Source: Gammaproteobacteria bacterium
GTDB lineage: Bacteria; Pseudomonadota; Gammaproteobacteria; Chromatiales; Chromatiaceae
Reading direction: 5' to 3'
Length of the DNA stretch: 5,577 nucleotides
Assembly (NCBI GenBank): GCA_006227775.1
Contig: SBFV01000246.1
Location: forward strand, 1 to 5,577
The translations under genes were made by a program, and so were the position numbers. The notes under the pieces are model-generated. The model was not told the origin of the DNA. It was given only the letters and a program-made list of their open reading frames with translations, and made no database searches. Positions 3,126 through 5,577 of the stretch are shown one piece after another; position 1 is the first letter of the stretch, and each line of letters starts with the position of its first letter.

Positions 3126-5516
3126 ATGACACAGCAGAGCAAAGCACCGGGGATGAGCGGACGCGCGTTGGCGCTGGCGAGGCGCAAGGCCCTGTCGGAT
3201 GCCGGCAAGCGGGCCATGGCATCCTCCGCGCCGAGCCCTACGCGTGGCAGGGCCGATGCGCGGGTTGCCCCCGCGGGGCTGCCCCCCGGGGCCCTGACTT
3301 CCGTCCCGACGAAGGAAACGGTAGCTATGGCTGCCCCGACGTCACAACCGCGTCCCGCGGTACGGGCAAGGGTCACTGCCGACGCACCTGATGGCTCCAG
3401 CCGCTCGGCCGCGCTGGCTCGCCGTAAAGCTATGTCCAGTAAGGGAAAAGTCGCCGCCAGTCACCAGGACCGGGTGCGTGACGCGGTGCGCGCCAGGCCC
3501 AAGCCCGAGGCGGCCTCGGTCGCCGCCGCGGGCAAGGAAGGGGGTTGCGGCTGCGGCTGCAAGGGTAACGGCGAGCGTGAAGACACCGCGCCCAACCCGG
3601 CCCCGAGCGCCGCGGTAAGCCGCAACCCCGCCACCAACGGATGGGCCAAGGTACGCGGACCACGCCGCAAGGACGCCCAGGTCGAACCGGGCCGGGCGGC
3701 ATCCCTGGCGCGCCGCCGGGCCCAGTCCGCCCGCGGCAAGGCCGGCATGGGCGCCAATGGTATGACAGCCGCCCAGACCGCCCGGGCGACAAATCCGGAT
3801 CTCTCCGGCCGGGAGCTGGCTAAGGCATTGCGCGATCTGCGCAGCCGCCGCGGTAGCGCCGGGCAAAAAAAGTCCGCACCCACGGGACGCAATCGCGCCA
3901 CGCGCACGGCGGCTCCCCAGGGCGCTGCCCAGGATGCCCCCTGGAAGGTGGGTGCCAGCAAGACCTCCTACGGCCAGACGGTGACCGGCACCATGGTCGG
4001 ACGCTCACGCGACGTGACCGGGGACGAGGCCAGCACCTGCCGCACCGTCACCGGTACCGAGTACATGGGGGCCGACATCTTTCGCGAGTTCTGCCAGGCC
4101 GAGCCGGTAAAGGCCCCTCGGCGGGTGGGCGTCAGCCCCACCACCGGCGGAAACCGCGTCACTGGCAGCGAGCTCGGCCGCAGCCCCAAGGTGACCGGCG
4201 ACGAGCCCGGCACCTGCAAGATCGTCACCGGTACCGAATACCTGGGCGCGAACCTTCAGGAGGCCTTCTGCGGCATCAAACCCGAGAAGGGGCCTGCCAA
4301 GATCAGCACGGCCGAGACCCGCGGCGGTAAACGGGTCACCGGTAGCAACGTCGGGCGCTCGGGCAAGGTCACGGGCGACGAGGTGGGCGCGGAGCGCACC
4401 CTCACCGGTACCCAGTACACACGGCTCGGCGAGCCCGCCCCCACGACCGCCCCGCCCAAGGTTGGCATCAGCGCGACGCTCCGCGGCGGGGTCGTGACCG
4501 GAACCATGGTCGGTCGTCATGCGGCCATGACCGGGGACGAGGCCGGGAGCTGCCGCAACGTTACCGGTGACGACTACATCGGCCAGGAGCAATACGTCGG
4601 GTATTGCGACGCCGCGCCTACCCGCAAAGAGCGCAAGGTGGGGGTCTCGGCAACCCTGGGCGGCGAGCGCATTACCGGCACCATGACCGGCCGCGCGCCC
4701 CGAGTGACCGGCGACGAGCCCGGCACCTGCAAGGCCGTCACTGGCACCCCCTACGCGGGTGCCGAGCAGTACGCGGAATACTGCGAGCCTTCCCAGACCG
4801 GATCGGCCAAGGCGCGCATGCAAGGGGGAAGGCGCCTGTTCGGCTCCGTGATGACGGGTATCCAGCCGTCCGTCGGCGGCAAGGCGACCGGGGATGAAAA
4901 GGGCGCCTGCGAGCCCGTCACCGGCACTCCCTACCTGGGCGCCGACCAGGTGGCAGCGGCCTGTCCCGTGGCGCCGGCCGAGCCGGGTAGCCCAGACTTC
5001 CCCCAGGCCCTGGACAGGGAGCCCTGGGGTGGATTCAGCATCCTGCCACCGGCCCATGCCGCCCAGGCCGCGCGGACGCCGATCTCCGGTATCACGGGCT
5101 CCCCCTTCGAGGGCGGGCGCATCACCGGCCCCTTCGGTATGGCGACCGGCAAGGTTACGGGCACCGAGGAGGCCCGCTTCGGGCGTGGTAGCCGCAACCC
5201 TATCGAGGCCCAGCCACCGGCGGAGGCGCCGCTGGTCTCCGGCCGCGTCAAGTCGCGCATCACCGGCGAGGGACAGGATGCCGGGCACAAGATCACCGGG
5301 GACGACTGGGACCGGGGTGATCGGGTGACGGGCACCGAGGGCACCTCGGCCCTGGCCCGCAACCCGAGCCGGCGCGGCCCGACCTTGCCAATGGCCGCCG
5401 CCATGGCAAAGGGCCGGCCAGAGGGCGTGCCCGAGCCGGTGAGCAAGGTCACCGGCGGGAGCGGCAATACCGACAAGGGCGCGCTCATCACCTACTCGGG
5501 CGGGGCGCGCGGCTGA
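3126..5516 (+). CDS. csoS2: Alpha-carboxysome scaffold protein CsoS2
   Basis: Intrinsically disordered scaffold linking RuBisCO to the carboxysome shell, 796 aa (the H. neapolitanus long form is about 869). The N-terminal domain (1-270) is basic, rich in Ala, Arg and Gly, with RuBisCO-binding repeats at about 12-31, 92-111, 189-208 and a divergent one at 228-247, plus a CGCGC cluster at 141-145. The middle region (274-613) has six M-repeats built on three (V/I)TG motifs and usually two cysteines. The C-terminal region (about 652-796) has two further ITG/VTG-rich blocks and ends in the conserved peptide ITYSGGARG that anchors to the shell. No hydrophobic segment or signal peptide is seen. H. 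neapolitanus makes a short and a long form by -1 frameshifting; no convincing slippery site is visible at the M/C boundary here, though A-AAA-AAG occurs at the N/M boundary (3866-3872). The 95-bp gap after cbbS suggests the same operon. Confidence 0.97.
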   Translation: MTQQSKAPGMSGRALALARRKALSDAGKRAMASSAPSPTRGRADARVAPAGLPPGALTSVPTKETVAMAAPTSQPRPAVRARVTADAPDGSSRSAALARRKAMSSKGKVAASHQDRVRDAVRARPKPEAASVAAAGKEGGCGCGCKGNGEREDTAPNPAPSAAVSRNPATNGWAKVRGPRRKDAQVEPGRAASLARRRAQSARGKAGMGANGMTAAQTARATNPDLSGRELAKALRDLRSRRGSAGQKKSAPTGRNRATRTAAPQGAAQDAPWKVGASKTSYGQTVTGTMVGRSRDVTGDEASTCRTVTGTEYMGADIFREFCQAEPVKAPRRVGVSPTTGGNRVTGSELGRSPKVTGDEPGTCKIVTGTEYLGANLQEAFCGIKPEKGPAKISTAETRGGKRVTGSNVGRSGKVTGDEVGAERTLTGTQYTRLGEPAPTTAPPKVGISATLRGGVVTGTMVGRHAAMTGDEAGSCRNVTGDDYIGQEQYVGYCDAAPTRKERKVGVSATLGGERITGTMTGRAPRVTGDEPGTCKAVTGTPYAGAEQYAEYCEPSQTGSAKARMQGGRRLFGSVMTGIQPSVGGKATGDEKGACEPVTGTPYLGADQVAAACPVAPAEPGSPDFPQALDREPWGGFSILPPAHAAQAARTPISGITGSPFEGGRITGPFGMATGKVTGTEEARFGRGSRNPIEAQPPAEAPLVSGRVKSRITGEGQDAGHKITGDDWDRGDRVTGTEGTSALARNPSRRGPTLPMAAAMAKGRPEGVPEPVSKVTGGSGNTDKGALITYSGGARG
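3159..3866 (+). repeat. CsoS2 N-repeats N1-N4 (RuBisCO-binding)
   Basis: Four spaced copies encode an arginine-rich helix of pattern GR-x2-LARR(K/R)A-x-S-x2-GK. N1 is 3159-3218 (GRALALARRKALSDAGKRAM), N2 3399-3458 (SRSAALARRKAMSSKGKVAA), N3 3690-3749 (GRAASLARRRAQSARGKAGM), and N4 3807-3866 (GRELAKALRDLRSRRGSAGQ). N4 departs most: the paired arginines are replaced around ALRDL and GK becomes GS. In H. neapolitanus such repeats bind RuBisCO weakly one by one and strongly together. Spacing between copies is irregular (240, 291 and 117 nt from start to start), unlike the M-repeats. Confidence 0.9.
3866..3872 (+). other. Slippery-type heptamer A AAA AAG in frame in csoS2
   Basis: A run of seven A (3865-3871) followed by G is read CAA-AAA-AAG, which places the heptamer A-AAA-AAG exactly in the frame of a -1 slippery site, the same heptamer as in E. 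coli dnaX. It codes for Q247-K248-K249 at the N/M junction. The -1 frame stays open to TAA at 4328-4330 (152 codons); the +1 frame ends at TGA 3982-3984. No strong hairpin starts 5-9 nt downstream and no clear Shine-Dalgarno-like enhancer lies about 10 nt upstream, so use for frameshifting is unproven. Confidence 0.3.
3945..4964 (+). repeat. CsoS2 M-repeats M1-M6, 59-residue period
   Basis: Six tandem modules of form KVG-x-S...VTGTMVGR...VTGDE-x-GTC-x2-VTGT-x-Y-x-G...C. M1 is 3945-4094, M2 4122-4271, M3 4299-4433, M4 4458-4607, M5 4635-4784 and M6 4812-4964. Start-to-start spacing is 177 nt (59 codons) throughout, except M3 to M4 at 159 nt (53 codons). M1, M2, M4, M5 and M6 each hold two cysteines (305/323, 364/382, 476/494, 535/553, 595/613); M3 holds none. 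M6 is divergent, with MTG and ATG where others have VTG. These modules are known to contact shell proteins and influence carboxysome size. Confidence 0.92.
5079..5513 (+). repeat. CsoS2 C-terminal repeats and shell-anchoring peptide
   Basis: After a Pro/Ala-rich linker (residues 614-651) come two blocks. C1 (5079-5180) has ISGITGSPFEGGRITGPFG and ATGKVTGTEE. C2 (5229-5378) has SRITGEG, HKITGDDW, DRVTGTEGT and ARNPSRRG. The terminal peptide (5442-5513) has SKVTGGSGNTDKGALITYS followed by GGARG and matches the conserved CsoS2 C-terminus. In the family the (I/V)TG motifs here bind across shell hexamers and the terminal peptide fixes the protein to the shell interior. No cysteines occur after C613. 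Confidence 0.88.
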
Positions 5517-5517
5517 T

Positions 5518-5529
5518 CCGCTCCAGCGG
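5518..5529 (+). other. Short inverted repeat after csoS2
   Basis: CCGCT (5518-5522) and AGCGG (5525-5529) are complementary, most realistically a 4-bp stem CCGC/GCGG with a TCCA loop, directly after the stop codon. There is no T-run. It may be a minor RNA structure between csoS2 and the next gene, or chance. Confidence 0.2.
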
Positions 5530-5551
5530 CTAGATCACATCGCCAACCAAG

Positions 5552-5577
5552 ATGATCCCGAGACAGGCATTGATGCA
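5552..5577 (+). CDS. csoSCA: Probable 5' end of csoSCA (csoS3, carboxysomal carbonic anhydrase), truncated by window
   Basis: An ATG at 5552 opens a frame MIPRQALM that runs off the window; a second in-frame ATG lies at 5573. Eight residues cannot identify a protein. The name rests on position: csoSCA follows csoS2 in the canonical alpha-carboxysome operon, usually closely. The ATG at 5552 has no good ribosome binding site, while the one at 5573 is preceded by GAGACAGG at 5560-5567, so the start is uncertain. CsoSCA would convert bicarbonate to CO2 inside the shell. Confidence 0.4.

Noticed and set aside
3945..4964. Possible CRISPR-like or mobile repeat array from the regular 177-nt period
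   Set aside because: The period is a multiple of three, the repeats are diverged at DNA level and encode the CsoS2 M-repeat protein motif.
5010..5110. C-rich runs (TTC-CCC-CAG, TCC-CCC-TTC) as frameshift sites before the CsoS2 C-terminus
   Set aside because: After a -1 slip the A-site codon does not re-pair in either case.
4005..5288. 427-codon minus-strand frame opposite csoS2
   Set aside because: Its apparent repeats (AGAGLVAGH-type) are the antisense image of the CsoS2 M-repeats; it has no independent support.

Overview
The window shows the front end of an alpha-carboxysome (cso) operon. It holds the 3' part of an SLC13/DASS-type membrane transporter gene, then form IA RuBisCO large and small subunit genes (cbbL, cbbS), then csoS2, which encodes the disordered carboxysome scaffold protein. 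The last bases probably begin csoSCA (csoS3, carboxysomal carbonic anhydrase). All genes lie on the + strand and all four visible stop codons are TGA. The DNA is GC-rich with strong third-position GC, which produces many long antisense shadow frames. The CbbL sequence (form IA, 471 aa) and the cso gene order suggest an autotrophic gammaproteobacterium, most likely a Chromatiales-type sulfur oxidiser or purple sulfur bacterium. That placement comes from remembered family resemblance and has not been searched.

Layout: positions 1-989 carry the transporter C-terminal part (an RCK_C/TrkA-C-like cytosolic domain followed by the second membrane half). Positions 990-1080 are GC-rich, with three stem-loops in series. 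Positions 1081-1219 are a sharply AT-richer promoter island with two related dyads, one nearly the reverse complement of the other, and candidate -35/-10 elements. Then come cbbL (1220-2635), a 50-bp gap, cbbS (2686-3030), a 95-bp gap with a small hairpin, csoS2 (3126-5516) and a 61-bp tail with the likely csoSCA start.

How the genes work together: CbbL8S8 RuBisCO is the cargo. The N-terminal repeats of CsoS2 bind RuBisCO at the CbbL/CbbS interface, the middle and C-terminal repeats bind shell proteins (encoded downstream, outside the window), and CsoSCA supplies CO2 inside the shell. RuBisCO residues known to contact CsoS2 in Halothiobacillus neapolitanus are conserved here, which supports co-assembly. 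The transporter could supply an anion, but its substrate cannot be read from the sequence.

The system itself is known. The points most worth a second look are the inverted pair of dyads in the cbbL promoter, an in-frame A-AAA-AAG heptamer at the N/M junction of csoS2, a CGCGC cysteine cluster in the disordered N-terminal domain of CsoS2, and a cysteine-free, shortened third M-repeat in an otherwise strict 59-residue repeat register.
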